Below, in pieces: positions 5,325 to 5,725 of a stretch of DNA of 5,725 nt (positions are counted from its first letter, which is position 1; each line of letters begins with the position of its first letter). The stretch comes from Eggerthellaceae bacterium (GTDB lineage: Bacteria > Actinomycetota > Coriobacteriia > Coriobacteriales > Eggerthellaceae): the NCBI GenBank assembly GCA_900754955.1, contig CAAEEV010000195.1, forward strand, positions 1 through 5,725, read 5' to 3'. Made by a program: the position numbers and the translations under genes. The notes under the pieces were generated by a model, which did no database searches, had not been told where the DNA came from, and saw only the letters and a program-made list of their open reading frames with translations.

Positions 5325-5725
5325 ATGATCCTCGCGGTGGATGTGGGCAACACGCATACGAACCTCGGCCTGTTTGAAAGCGACGACCTTGCTGCCTCGT
5401 GGACGCTCTCCACGCGCAAGCAGACGACGCCCGACGAGGTGCTCGTCGCGCTCGCGGGCGTCATGTCGCTGCGCGGATACGCCGCGCAGGACGCGCTCGC
5501 GGTCGACGGCGCGGTTCTCTCGTGCGTGGTGCCCGACCTCGCGCCCGTATGGCGCGCCGTGCTCGCCCGCGTCAGCGGCGAGCGTCCGCTCGTGGTGGGG
5601 CCGGGTCTTAAGACGGGTCTCAAGATGAAGTACAACGATCCGGGCGAGATCGGATCCGACCGCATCGCCGACCTTGTGGCGGCGAAGGAGCGCCACGGCG
5701 CGCCTGTGGTGGTGGTCGATCTCGG
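5325..5725 (+). CDS. coaX: Type III pantothenate kinase (3' end outside the window)
   Basis: CoaX phosphorylates pantothenate with ATP to 4'-phosphopantothenate, the first committed step of coenzyme A synthesis, in the cytoplasm. Type III enzymes belong to the ASKHA fold, need a monovalent cation and are not feedback-inhibited by CoA (family knowledge). The visible 133 residues hold the N-terminal phosphate-binding motif DVGNTHTNLGLF (6-17), a conserved strand around VLSCVVP (64-70), and the segment VVGPGLKTGLKMKYNDPGEI (90-109). The catalytic-Asp motif follows as GSDR (110-113), where most homologues I recall read GADR. The window ends at VDL plus two bases (GG) of the next codon, just where the family continues with a Gly-Thr-rich motif, so roughly half the protein is missing. 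The ATG at 5325 gives a family-typical N-terminus with a reasonable ribosome binding site. It is transcribed away from the OPT gene, probably from the TATAAT promoter at 5261. Confidence 0.95.
   Translation, partial: MILAVDVGNTHTNLGLFESDDLAASWTLSTRKQTTPDEVLVALAGVMSLRGYAAQDALAVDGAVLSCVVPDLAPVWRAVLARVSGERPLVVGPGLKTGLKMKYNDPGEIGSDRIADLVAAKERHGAPVVVVDL

Noticed and set aside
5009..5665. Minus-strand open frames of 218 and 168 codons across the coaX start and the intergenic region
   Set aside because: They cross the divergent promoter region and run opposite conserved CoaX motifs. No family resemblance is seen.

Overview
The window is strongly GC-rich, with G or C at most third codon positions, and compactly coding. 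It holds four protein genes. The gene set and protein character (a radical SAM enzyme of the AmmeMemoRadiSam type, an ATPase-intact PriA, an OPT-family peptide transporter and a type III pantothenate kinase) would suit a high-GC anaerobe such as a member of the Eggerthellaceae (Actinomycetota, Coriobacteriia). That placement is an inference from style and gene content and is only moderately sure. No insertion sequence, phage gene, CRISPR array, tRNA or rRNA is visible; this looks like ordinary chromosomal backbone.

Layout. Positions 1-894 (+) carry the 3' part of an AmmeMemoRadiSam-system radical SAM gene whose start lies before the window. After a 42-bp gap containing a small inverted repeat and an extended -10-like element comes priA at 937-3390 (+), complete, encoding the replication-restart helicase with every key motif and an unusual ~50-residue insertion in its N-terminal DNA-binding domain. 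A 75-bp gap with one GC-rich hairpin separates priA from the convergent OPT transporter gene at 3466-5193 (-). A 131-bp divergent intergenic region (5194-5324) holds a perfect TATAAT, several small hairpins and the ribosome binding sites of both flanking genes. Finally coaX (type III pantothenate kinase) begins at 5325 (+) and runs off the window end.

How the genes relate. The four products belong to different processes: a poorly characterised radical SAM system, replication restart, peptide import and coenzyme A synthesis. Only the radical SAM gene and priA could share a transcript, and even these may be separated by a priA-proximal promoter. OPT and coaX are divergent and share one control region, so co-regulation there is possible but unproven.

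I see no clear new system. The points most worth a second look are the possible leaderless start of priA, the PriA insertion, the mutually exclusive hairpins in the coaX leader, and the short C-terminus of the radical SAM protein.
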